From Struthidea cinerea (Eukaryota > Chordata > Aves > Passeriformes > Corcoracidae): a stretch of 64,000 bases of DNA. A model generated the notes under the pieces. It did not search any database. It was not told the origin of the DNA and saw nothing but the letters and a program-made list of their open reading frames with translations. The stretch's first letter is position 1. The number at the start of each line of letters is the position of its first letter. This document shows positions 37,256-48,440 of the stretch, one piece after another. Both the position numbers and the translations under genes were made by a program. Where the stretch lies: contig VZTI01005240.1 in assembly GCA_013397865.1 (NCBI GenBank), positions 546,843-610,842 of the forward strand, written 5' to 3'.

Positions 37256-39029
37256 AAAATATCCTGAAATGGAATCTCTTCCTCCTATACAGAAGACCTC
37301 CTCCTTGGTGAACTGATATTTTTCAGTTGAGAAAATTTTAGCTTCAGTGAAGAGAAAAACTGGTGCTTAACAGAGTGCAGAGTGGGGAGAAGCGAATAAA
37401 GAGGAAATGTGTTTAAAACACTGAAATGGAAGTTGCTCTTTGCAGGATAAATAGATCTAAGACAAGGCTAAAGAAGAGATATTCCAATACTTGGTATGGG
37501 ATGCTTAGAGCAAGCAATTTGGCATCTGAGAATGGCAGAAACAGATTTTAAAATTTTATTTAGTGGAATCGGAAGCCCATTGCATGGGTCTAGAAGAGTG
37601 AATCAGTGATAATACCCGAGGTACCAGGGCTGGCTGCGTGGTGTTACTGTTGTGATAAAGGACAGGATTCAGGAGAACAGATTTACTGGGAACGATCAGG
37701 CTAAGAAAAGGCATCTCTAGAGAGAGGGGGGCAGGTGGTGTGTGTGTGTGCCTATATGAATATCTATGTTATTTATCAGAAAGAGAAGCCAAGATGTGAG
37801 ATTAGAGGGCAGACAGTGATCATTAATAAAGTTTTGCATTTGTAATTTGTGTATAGGCAGATACTAAATCAGACCAAATGGTTATCTCTGCAATGCTAAA
37901 CCTTGTTGTCCCAAAAGAACAATCTCTAAAAATTATTTTCCCCTGCTTTCTGTTTTTGTGATGTATAAGGATGGCAGTACTATAATTAATCCCCCCTTGA
38001 CTCTGCTCATGAATGCTGTAACTTCATACAGCAGCATAGTTACACACTGAACGAGCTGAAATTTTAGCTTCTTACTTACTTACCTGGATTAATGGGAGCA
38101 AACCATTCCTCTAGGGCTGTACAGGAGAGACAGGTTATAGAGCATATCGAAAAGAAAAATGTTAGCCAGCAATTCAGTCATAATTCTGAGAAGGAGTTTC
38201 TGCTCATGAAAGAAAAAAGGCTGTGTGCCTGACCTTCCTGGGCACAGAATGCCCCCAGCTTTCACCATGAAATCATTGAAAATTGAGTCTCCTCTGAACC
38301 AGCTAAAGCAAACACAGTGCACAGTCCTTTTGAAGGTCTGTGCACACTCCTCAGTGCTGTGCCTGCCCTCAGCTGGGCTCATTCTCTCTGAAACAAGCAC
38401 TGCTAGTGTCTAATTTGTGATGGGAAATGTGGTTTTTGGGGGGTGATGCAATCCCTGAACTTAGCTTTGCTTTGACAAAATCACTTTTATCATCTGCACT
38501 CCACTGTAGTATTGCTTTCAGAACAACTGCTGTCAGTGCTGTCAGTGCAGCTCGTGGGGCATTGAAAGGGAACAGAGGTGCAGGCTGGAAAAGGGGGGTT
38601 CTGAGTTTGGGCTCAAGTTCCCACTCAGAGTTTTAGTGGCTGCAGCTGCTCCTGGCAGCCCTGGGACTGGAATCCCAGAAACACCTGGGAGAGCAGGCAC
38701 GAGTGCTTATGACCCCTGTAACTCAGAGCCATTCAAATGTCAGGCGGTGCACTAAACAATTCCTGAGTGCAATCCCGTGGTCTGTCCTCATTTCCCATAA
38801 AGCAGCTGTAGATTGTCATGGTTATTTTCAGGCTCTAGGGAAGCGAGTTGCTTGAACCAGGCACCTCCAGCTGCTCAGACTTCAGGAAAACCATTCAGCA
38901 GACTTCAAGAGAGATTAATCAAATGGCCTGGCTTTAGAAACCTTACCCAGAGCAGGTGAGCCACTGCTGGATCTTGCATGTCAGAGCAGAAATATCCTTC
39001 CCCGGACCTGGGAGACACAGCCTGTGCCT
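37256..39029. other. Intergenic, upstream of NICOL1
   Basis: No exon recognised. A short GT run lies near 37,735-37,750. Confidence 0.5.
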
Positions 39030-39143
39030 CTTTAAATCTGCGCTGCGTGCTGCAGTGCTCTGCATTGTTGCCATGGCAGAAATCTCCCCATAGTAATAAC
39101 CTCTTTCAGGGAAGGTTAAAAAGAGACAGTGCACATGCTCAGA
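39030..39143 (+). promoter_or_regulatory. NICOL1: NICOL1 promoter block with RFX-type X-box
   Basis: Contains CTTTAAATC (39030-39038, TATA-like), an X-box-like palindrome GTTGCCATGGCAGA (39067-39080; RFX consensus GTTGCCATGGNAAC), CAGGGAAGG (39107-39115) and CATGCTCAGA (39134-39143, a possible NRF1 half-site). The same motifs recur in the same order with nearly the same spacing in front of the second copy at 59 kb. Factor binding is inferred. Confidence 0.6.
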
Positions 39144-39219
39144 AATGCTGCACTTGTTCTCTTAGCAGTTTGCAGCGGCCATTTCAAAGAAACCATCACA
39201 AAGACAAGAGAAAGATCAG
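39110..39219 (+). other. NICOL1: NICOL1 untranslated first exon (start approximate)
   Basis: Ends GAGAAAGATCAG at a GTACTG donor (GT at 39220). It is called an exon because an 18-base stretch spanning this donor is shared exactly with the duplicate at 59,198-59,215, while the surrounding sequence has diverged. The 5' end is a guess. A 2.08 kb intron follows. Confidence 0.6.
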
Positions 39220-41299
39220 GTACTGATATTTTTTCCTTTGTTAAAGGGGGTGACTTTTCTCTTTCACAGAAGTCCATGCACAGATCTGTCTCTGTTCCCA
39301 GTTGCACTGCAGAGAGAGACCACCCTTGAAGCCTGTCGTGATTATTCCTTGCAAATGCCCATGGAATAACTAAGAGGCAGGAGTTAGATGTGATTTAAGA
39401 TGATTGTTGCGCTAGAGGAGCAGTTGTTTCGCTGTGGGGCTCACATACAAAGCTGAGCTGACTTTGGGGTGGGTGATGGGTAAGGTACCCAAAAAAGTTT
39501 AAGAGTGTGTCTGCTTTGTTTTGTTGAACCTTTGTAGTACTCATAGTCAATGATGAGAATAGGCTCTGCTCCTACTGACCCGGAGGCTTCTTCATCAGGT
39601 ACTTCCTAAAGAGGCTGGTGTTGTCCTAATTTACTGTAACTTGGAGACGCTCTGCTGCATCCTATTGCAAAGACTGGTATTTTTGATTGTACTTGTTTTG
39701 ATTGCAGATCACCATTAATTAAAACAGAAGAAAACCCAAGCCACTTGTAGTGATTTTAATCCCTTTATTTTAAGGATTGTAGAAATAAGAGAAAGGATCA
39801 CATCAGATCTAAATAGTGGGTGGGACAGGAAACCCAATATGAGGGTATAGAAATTACACTACCAGATCTTTTTATTGCTCAAATAGATCTGTGACTCTAC
39901 ACATACATGTTTGTCTCTTGCTTCTGAACCATTCCCCTCTCTTGTGTTCAGGTTGAGGTGCACAGGAAGGGGATGTGTATAATGCTGCCCCTTTCCTGGG
40001 TGAATTGCTGATTTGCACATGCTGCAAATGTTTGTGCAGAATTTACAGCTTCACATTAGCTGTGTCTGAAGAGGTGGATTGCATATACGGAAGAGCAGTC
40101 TTGTTCTGTTCTGTGTTTGTGGCAAAATGGGAAAAACCCTTCCCTCTCCTGCCTCCCTCTACTGCCTTTCTAAATGTGAAATACAATCTGTTCTGGGGAG
40201 TGCTGTACTCTTGCATTCAGTACATGCAGATCTGATGCTCTTATGCAACATCTTTTGCTCAGCAAGCACCAACTTAAAAATCAGAAAGAGGCAGAATGTT
40301 GTCCTGCTTTCCCATGTTTAGCCGAAGAGATTTTTCATGTGGGTTTTATTGTATTGACATAACTTAGCCTTATTTAATTCTTTCTTTCTTCCATTTTGAT
40401 GTACAGGAATGAAAGGTAAACTTGGCTGAGCTAAAGGACCTCCCTAGCAGTGGGCCAGAATCCTTGGATTGAAATCTCTAACAAGCAGTTGCAACTTGAG
40501 CCAGTCCCTTTTGACCCAAACAGTTTACCTGTTGGGTCAAGAAAATACTTAATTTGAAACTTATTAAAAAACTCGCCCCTTTGTGAAGGGAAACTGTTGC
40601 TGGACCAGGTTGTACCAACCTCAGAGCATGGTGTGGCCTGGCCGTGGTGTTCAGGAACAAATGGATGGCTGCAAATAGTGGCTTGAAGCCCAGATTAGGA
40701 GGGGAAACAGAAGGTCAAAGAGTTTTGATGTGTTTACCGCTAGAAGTTCTATCTATGAATTTGTGGAGGTTTAACAAAAGTCTTTTCCTTCATCTGCTTC
40801 AATTAAGGAGTAAGTTTTTATAATCAGTGTGCTGTGTAATGGTTACCTTTAGGTAGTATACTTGTGAAAAGATGATGCATCAGTAAAGCAAGCCAGAGGC
40901 CAAAGACCTTGCTTCCAGGTTCTGTTTCAGCCAGCTCTGTAATCCCTGCAGTTTTGATCTCAAAGTCTAACAGTGACACCAGATCAATGTTTGTGACTGT
41001 GTAGTTAGAAAAAAGTCACAGAGCGGGCAAAAGTTGCTGGCATCCTGGCTTTCAAATGAAACCAAGAACGCTCTAGGGACTTCTTATCTTGTTTAGGGAT
41101 GTTCTCTCCCAGTTGAGTTTTATGTACACTCTGGAAAGGTACAGAGAACTTTTGTCCATGCTCTAGATCTTCTGGTATTTTGTTTTCTTTCAGAGGAAGA
41201 CTGACAATGCTTTAGCCATCAGGAACATTAACTTTGTAACAAAACCCTTGTGTATCTGTAGTGTTCCTCACTAACTTGTTTATGTCTCTTGACAAACAG

Positions 41300-41442
41300 A
41301 GAAGCACCCAGCCCCAAGATGCTGGCACCCTGCCTTCTGAGAAGAGCCGTCCTTACAGTTCCTTTAGTTTTTGTGGTTGCACTACTTGTCACGGAGCCTG
41401 TTAGAGCTGACCAAGAAGCAGGAACAGCCATACCAGCTGAAA
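41300..41442 (+). CDS. NICOL1: NICOL1 exon 2 (signal-peptide exon)
   Basis: The acceptor is ACAAACAG and the ATG is at 41319. There are 124 coding bases (41 codons plus one base) ending GCTGAAA at a GTACGT donor, phase 1. It encodes the signal peptide and DQEAGTAIPAE. Confidence 0.93.
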
Positions 41443-44400
41443 GTACGTACCCTGCAGTCCTCTCCTACAGCCCCTTCTGCAGTTCTCATGTTGCAGGACT
41501 TTGAAGTTTGCCCAAATAATTCAGACTATTTTGGACATGTCTTGCGTACATTGTTTTAAAACCACAACTTGGTGACATACCAGTGCTCTTTTGCTCCTGC
41601 TCTTCACTGTCTTATCCTTGTCTCCTGCCTGTTGCTGTGTTGCTTGTAGCTGAAACCTGCCACTGTTCTGCACCTTTTCTTTCGCACAGCCCTCTCATTG
41701 TGTCAGCCCTTTCTATACCAGCAGAAAGCTCTGTTTGCTTTTCAGTCATTATTGAGACTTGTTCTTTTTCAGCTGACATTGACCATTCATTATATTTCAT
41801 TCTTGAGTATGTTTGCTGTGTTAAAGTCATGAATTTTTATTTAAAAAATTCACAATGAAGATGCCAAGCAAGCATTTTGTCAACACGTAGTCTTGTGGCC
41901 TTCAACCACCTAATTCTCCTTTGCTGATCTGTGTTGAGTTTATTTTACATTATAAACATAATGACAGCTCCGTGCATCAAGTCACTGATGTGAAAAACTG
42001 CTGTCCTCTCCTTTAGTCTAGTGTAAATATAGTAACACTGAACGTGGGTGATGGAACAACAGTGATGGAGCAGGTCTTTAATACTGCTCAATGTGGGGTT
42101 TTTATCTCGTCTTCTTTATTTTTCTTAGCCTGTTAAGGAATTTGGCAGGCTCCCTTTCTCCAGCAGGCAGAGTTCCTGGTTGCTGGTTAGCACCCAGATC
42201 ATGAGCTGGAAGCTCATTCTCCAGCGTGTCAGAGGCATGTACAGTCCAATGCCAAGTGTTTGCAAAATGGGCTTACGGACACAGCAGGATTTTCCAACGT
42301 TAGTATGGATTTCATCCTTTCATTCACACCAGACCCCAAAGAGCAAACTAAACCTGGGCTCAGAATTTCTCACTTGTGTAGTATTTCCGGTGAAGTTGTC
42401 AGCAAGGCACAGGCACCAAGAGGCAAATGAGAACAGATGAAGGGCCTGATGATTCGAAGATGTTTTGTCATGTCTATATTTGCTCTGTCTCAGTACTGCT
42501 GTCTGTTAGGGCACAGATCTGTGTTACATGGTGATCAAGGCAAAGCAGGCCTTGTGGCCTTCAGTCTGAGTGTCTCAATCTGGGAACACTCTCTTAAACA
42601 CTCCAATAAATCCAGATTGCAGCAGTTCTGCTTATCAGCAATGCCCACTAATAACAGGGTGTTTGTTTGGACAAAGCTGTATCATATTCAAAGTTAGAGG
42701 CTGAAGTGGTCTGTCTTTGTGGTATTGTAGTCAGTTTTATTCCTTTAGTTGTATACTTAGAGCTCACATTTGTTAGATTAGGAGACAAGATTTTTCTGGA
42801 GAATAGGTTCGTAATTTCTGAAAAACCTGAAGATGAGGTTGAAAATGTGCTCAGGTTTAGTGGAGCAAAATGAAAGGCTCAAGTTAAGGGGTTTTTTTTT
42901 TATATACAATGAGCTGTGGAAGGAAAAGTGGAACAGGAGCATGGCAGGAAGAAAAATATTACTGTAAATTTGAAGTAATTCTTTTATCATTGAGAGACTG
43001 GGTGGATGATCATAGTGGACCATTTACAATCACCTGGGTTGTTCAAGAGTACCTACATCAGTACTCACTCTGTGGACTCTTTTCTGTAGCTCTTTCTGAT
43101 GCTTAAAATCACTGTTTAATCCTTCTAGTTAATTCTTCATGCCATGTAGTCATGATTCTCTAAGTGCTCTACTAAATGCTCTCCTAGGCCGCCCCTGTGT
43201 TGATTGCCATGCCTTTGAGTTCATGCAGAGAGCTCTGCAGGATTTAAAGAAGACGGCGTATAATCTAGACACAAGGGTAAGGAAACATTAAATGTCATCT
43301 TTTAAATTTTTTTTCAATATAAAAGAAAATGCTGTGGATAAAAGTAGATAAGGTGGATGGATTTTGCACACTCAGTGAACTGTACTGTCCTGTCTTCTAA
43401 GGTGAGGCTGGTTAATTACATTTCACCTCTCTGTGCAATAATCTGTGGAATTCTTCTGCTTTGGGGTATCAGGGACAGTAGGAAGTATAGGAAAGTGTGA
43501 ACTGACCATCCTCTGCCCTCTATCCTTTTCGTGCTAAATTATAGCCATTAGTGCTGCTCTTCTCATTCCAAATGCTGAGCACACACTGTTTTTATGTTGG
43601 GGGAGTAAGGTGAGAATATAACTTATTACCGAAAAAAAGAGACCCAGCTCAAACAAAAATCCTACTAAAATAAAATACTCCCCTGCACATGCTTTTATCC
43701 CTGGGGAGAGGCTAAGGGAGGAAACATCATCTGTAGAGAGTTTTTACATTTCTCTGATTTCATAATGATGAAAAATGCCACAGAGTAGAACAGCACAGGG
43801 AATGAAACTTGTTTGGCTTGCAGTCAGTGTGCAGAATCTGCCAGGGTTGGTACCTTCCTTCTGTGGGGGATGTTGAATCTGTCTCTTGCTGCTGCAACCT
43901 GCAATATGTGCCTACCTGTGTCCCAGCTGCTGTCAGATGGTGGTGTCCCAGGAGGGTGGCTTTGTCCCCACCTCCTGTGTACCCTTTAGCTGAAGTGCTA
44001 TAGATACACTCCTGCACAGATTGTTCAACAGAAGGCACTGAAACTTTTCTGCTTTTCTGATCTGTGGTCAAGGTTGTTCACAGGTCAAAGCCTGTGAACT
44101 GTTGTCTTTGAGGAATGGTTCGAGGTTACTTGGAGCAGGGTCATTGATGCTTGGGGGAAAATGCAAGTGCGTGAACAAACATACCTTGAATTGTGACATT
44201 CTATGAAAAAAAGAAACAAACGTTCCAGCAGAACCAGATTGGTATGTAGCTCATTTACAGCTAAACAAAATCTGTTCAATAATTACAGGTCAAATATATT
44301 TTGGGCTCCATGAAGAAATCTTGCTAATGAATCTGCTGAGCACTGTATACAGGCCAAACAAGATGTTCAGATTGTGCTGTAAAGTGGTTCTAGCACACCT

Positions 44401-47400
44401 CTTCCTTCTACAAACCTTTGAACTTTTCACCAGATTTTCTACATCTTGATGCAAAATCTCTTAAAGTTTTCTCTGGGTGTCTGGCTATGGCAGTGACCTT
44501 TATGAAACCTTCAGCTTGCAGACCAAGAGAAAAACTTTATAAAACACAGATATCCAAAGCAGGAGTAGCAATAAGAACCCCAAAGACAGCAAGTCTTCTA
44601 ATACTTTTTAAAAATAAAAGACAACTCAAGAGATAAAATGAGGATATAAAAAAGTCAGTTGACATTGACTGTCCTATTATTGGCTTTCGCACTTGTAGAT
44701 TTGACAGCAAGCCTGAAAATGTGATATATTCTCATGAAAACAAACCTATCACTTTAAAATCTAAATAATTGAATCCACATGAAAATCCTTCAGTTCCCCA
44801 TGACTAGAACAGGCCTGTTCCAGTCATTAAGCTAGGAATTCTGCCTACATCTTCAAAAGACATGGAAATATTTAATAGTTGAGGACTTCTTCGAACTGCC
44901 TTCTACAGTATTTTAATTCTTACTTTTATTATTCAGTTGTGGCCCAACTTGATGCAAACTGAGGGTTTTAGGAACATTGCTTTCAGCCATATATATATAT
45001 TTCATATTTGACTATTTTAGTCTGTTTTGCTACTTTGTGGGGCAAATATTTCTGTCCCCAAAAATACAATTCCCTTTGTTAATATTCCCACTGGAGAAAC
45101 AGATTTCCTTGAAAAACTCTCCTTTGTTTGCAGGCAAGATTGTTAGATGATGACTAAGCAGCTCCTAACTGTGTTGGAGGGGGAGGGATTCCCAAAAGCT
45201 TAGAGAGGAAATTCTCATTTAATTCCTCCTGCACATCTTACCCTGCAGTTCTGTACAGGGGAAGCCTGTATATGGTTTTTATTGCACAGCTCAAGAGTTT
45301 TCACACTTCATTTGGCCCTGGGTTGATCTACATGGTGTCTCAAAGCAAACTGACTCCAGCATAGACCATCCATAGCCTTCTATAACCCTTTTATGAAGGC
45401 CATAGACTGGATCTCCTTCCTTTTCCAAAACTAGCTGTATTTGTAAGCCACACTGGTGTGATGATTCCCTACTAATGGTCAGGCTGGCTGTGTGAGAAGG
45501 GCCACAGACCACTTCTGACAGGCTCATTTCTACACATACCAGATCTATTTACCTCTCTCTGTACTGTTTTTTGTTGCTGCCCCTCAGAGCAGGCTGCAGT
45601 AGTTGTTTTGGCAGTGAGAACTAACTCTGGGCAATATATTCTGGGGATATCTGTGATTCACCACTCAGCCAAAGAGCTGTATGTGATCCTGAACTGGGGA
45701 GAGGGGTCTTGTGCTGCTGGGAGGGAGCTGCTCCCACCACAACCATTAAGCCAGTTCACAGCCAGCTCCCTGTGGCATCTAAAAGCTGCTCAAGACAGAG
45801 CCCAGCAGGGAGTCAGCCATAAAATAAATCTTGGAAAACAAATGCAGTCCATGGACTACACAGTTCACTCAAAGCCTGCACTTGTTTTCAGAACTCCAGC
45901 CCATTTTTCAGAGTTAACCAGTGGACAATGCATTACAACTTTAAAGAGATCAGTAACAGCATTTTTAGCTGGATCTTAACATCTTTTTCTTGTAGGTTCA
46001 AAATCAGATTCCTTTTCATGGTTTTGCTTGGGTTTGGTTTTGTTTTTTCCCCTAGTTTTGGGTTGGTTGGTTGTTGCTGTTTTGGTTTGGTTTTGTTTTC
46101 TTTTTTTTAGAACAGGCTTTAACCTACCAGGCAATAATAACAAATCTATGTGCAAACAGTTCTGTGATCACGCTCACAGAACAGTCAGCAAAACTGTATT
46201 TACTAACACTCATTTTGGTCTTTAGTGCTTTATAAACTGTCAGTGGTTATTTAGTATGTTTAAAGCACAGTAAGCTAGATGTGTCCCTGAAAATAAAAAG
46301 AAAGGCTTGAAAATATTATTAAATATATATAAGATGGTAAGCAACGTTGGGGCTCAGCTGCAAAGATGGAGCATCTTGGAGATGGTTGGCATACTGTCAA
46401 CCTCCCTTATTCAAGCCATTGCAAATGATGTCAAAGAGGTGGTGAGAAGGTGGTGATTGAGTGTCTTTTCAATGATTAGCAAAGTCTGATCAGATCTTTT
46501 CAGTTTTGCAAGGCAGCTGAATCAATCAAAAGTGATACCTGATTTAATATAAAACCACAGGGCTGTGGTTTTTCCTGAGATACATCATTGGGGGCGCGGG
46601 GGGGGAGGGAAAGCCTGAGCAGCAGATGGCTTTTCCTGCACTAAGAAGGCAAGTGGAGAGCAGGATGCTTCAGCCCAGCTCTGCTCTAAGTGCCTTTGCT
46701 GATGTGGGTCAATAAATAACACAGCTTTTAAAACACAACCTTTAATCACATGGCAACCCCGTCTCATACAAAAATCTCAAGTCAGGCAGATTAAGGATGG
46801 GTTTGATTCGCATTTAGAGCTGATAGTCTTCATAATGCCTTTTTTTTTTTTTAATATGTAGCTGGTTACACCAGTAGGGATCTATCTGGTGAGTGGACTT
46901 CCCACAGCTACTGTGTCCCATGGCAATAAGGGAGAAGTCCTCTCTTGGATCAGGCTAATTCTCAGATACAGCTTCAGCCCATGATAGGCAAACTGAGGTG
47001 GAGATACGATGTTGGTGTCAAACATGCTCCATCATGCATCTGCTGAAGCAACAAGTGTTCCAGACAGCCAGGAAAACCCAAGTGTGTGTATGTGCTAGAG
47101 AGGAAGGATTCCCAAATTTCCTTATGTAGCCCTGCTGCCTTTCCCTGGTCCCCAGCCCTTTCTCACACAAGTAGGCTGAGAGGCTGCAGGCCTTTCTGAT
47201 CATGCCCAGCTCCAGCTCGCGGAAGTCCCCAATCCACCCTTGTAGCTTTAGAAACAGGGATCTGTGGGCAACAGAGATCTCCTGATATTAACAAACCCAG
47301 AGACCTCTGCTTTCACCAGTTTGGGCCCCTTTCCTTAAAGAAGCCAGGAATCTCATCATGTGTTTGAATTGGGATGGCTCCATGCCAGCTTGGCATCTCT

Positions 47401-47981
47401 CATCTGTTTTAGGCTCCAAAGCATATTATCAGTAACAACTGAATTTTTGTATTATCAGTGAAACAGGAGTAGTTAAAGAAGTTAATTTCTTCACTGAGAG
47501 CAGATCCAGGCTGTAATATTCTAAATTTAAATTTTGAGTCTGTTTTTAAGTAAAATTAAATTTCTGACATGATTTTGGGGGTGTGGGGATGGGTGGGGTG
47601 GTAAGTCTCTAAGGAACCTCCAAGCTTATGCTCCAGTTTGTGCTGTTAAAGTAAGATTGTAGGAAAGAAAAATAACTTTCTCCATGTCACAGGAAGTAGT
47701 GCTATGTTGGTATGCCAATTAATCCCACAAAAGCAAAATTATTTTGCAGAGCAGTCAAAAAAAAATCTGATTTTTTTACCCCAAAATTCATCTCATACCC
47801 CTGGTTCCAAATTGTAGATTAAAAAATAAAATGGACTTTTCTTTGGGAGCTAATTAGTTTTACAATTCTGACACTTGTTTTTTGATGATGTTGTTCCTCC
47901 CTCTTATAGACAGAAACTCTGCTTCTTCAGGTGGAAAAGAGAAATCTGTGCGACTGTGTAGCTGCCAATCTACTGAACTGA
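41319..47981 (+). CDS. NICOL1: NICOL1 (C4orf48), small secreted NELL2-interacting cofactor
   Basis: Three coding exons (41319-41442, 43188-43276, 47910-47981) join in frame into 94 residues and a TGA stop. Residues 1-30 form a signal peptide with hydrophobic core VLTVPLVFVVALLV and a likely cut after PVRA. The mature peptide of about 64 residues holds the family core RPCVDCHAFEFMQRAL and TETLLLQ. It has four cysteines at 45, 48, 85 and 87 (CxxC and CxC), presumably disulphide-linked. Human C4orf48 is about the same length with the same exon breaks. Reported roles for the mammalian protein are as a brain-expressed neuropeptide-like factor and as a cofactor of NELL2 in lumicrine signalling from testis to epididymis. 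The C-terminus after CDC differs from the human one. The start has A at -3 and gives the signal peptide directly; no upstream in-frame choice is better. Confidence 0.95.
43188..43276 (+). CDS. NICOL1: NICOL1 exon 3 (conserved core)
   Basis: After a CTCCTAG acceptor it completes Ser42 and encodes RPCVDCHAFEFMQRALQDLK and KTAYNLDTR, the most conserved part of the family. Ends on a codon at GTAAGG. The first two cysteines are here. Confidence 0.96.
46590..46609 (+). repeat. G-rich tract, possible G-quadruplex (NICOL1 intron 3)
   Basis: Runs of five, eight and three G within 20 bases, enough for four G3 tracts if the run of eight is split. Confidence 0.5.
47910..47981 (+). CDS. NICOL1: NICOL1 exon 4 (terminal coding exon)
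   Basis: After a CTCTTATAG acceptor it encodes TETLLLQVEKRNLCDCVAAN and LLN, then TGA at 47979. It carries the last two cysteines. A 4.6 kb intron separates it from exon 3. Confidence 0.94.
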   Translation, partial: TETLLLQVEKRNLCDCVAANLLN

Positions 47982-48440
47982 ATCCTGGAGACACCTGAGG
48001 AGAGCCACCTGACCAGTGGTTTTTAAAATGCAGCTGTATAAAATACAGCTTTATGGAGTTCATGTTGCAAGCATGTATGCCCCAATGTACTGATGAAATT
48101 GGGGGCCTGTGTCTGATGTATTTGTCTGTTCTGTATCTTTTTTAAAAGTACCCTCTTTTCACATCTGCTGGATTGCCAATAAGGGCTCAATTCAGTAAAT
48201 CTGTTACTTGATTTTAGAGTGGAGGGAAAATGTACCTGCTTTGATTTTTAAATCAGAATTTGCCAAGTGTAACCCACAATATAATTTTGGAGAACAGTGC
48301 CCTAGAGACACGTGCAGCTGGTTTTTGTCTCTAAAATGAACATATGTCTGTGGCAACTTACGCAGTTACACTGAGACATGACATTGTGGTCTCTGTAGGC
48401 TTTGCCTGTGTATTAAAGATGATGAAGCCCTTTCTGTTTG
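47982..48440 (+). other. NICOL1: NICOL1 3' untranslated region (end approximate)
   Basis: Runs from the stop codon to just past the ATTAAA signal near 48,412. The cleavage site is estimated. Confidence 0.6.
48412..48417 (+). terminator. NICOL1: Polyadenylation signal ATTAAA for NICOL1
   Basis: ATTAAA followed about 20 bases later by a TG-rich downstream element (TCTGTTTGTTGTCTGTGCTG). It is the best candidate in the 500 bases after the stop codon. Confidence 0.6.
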
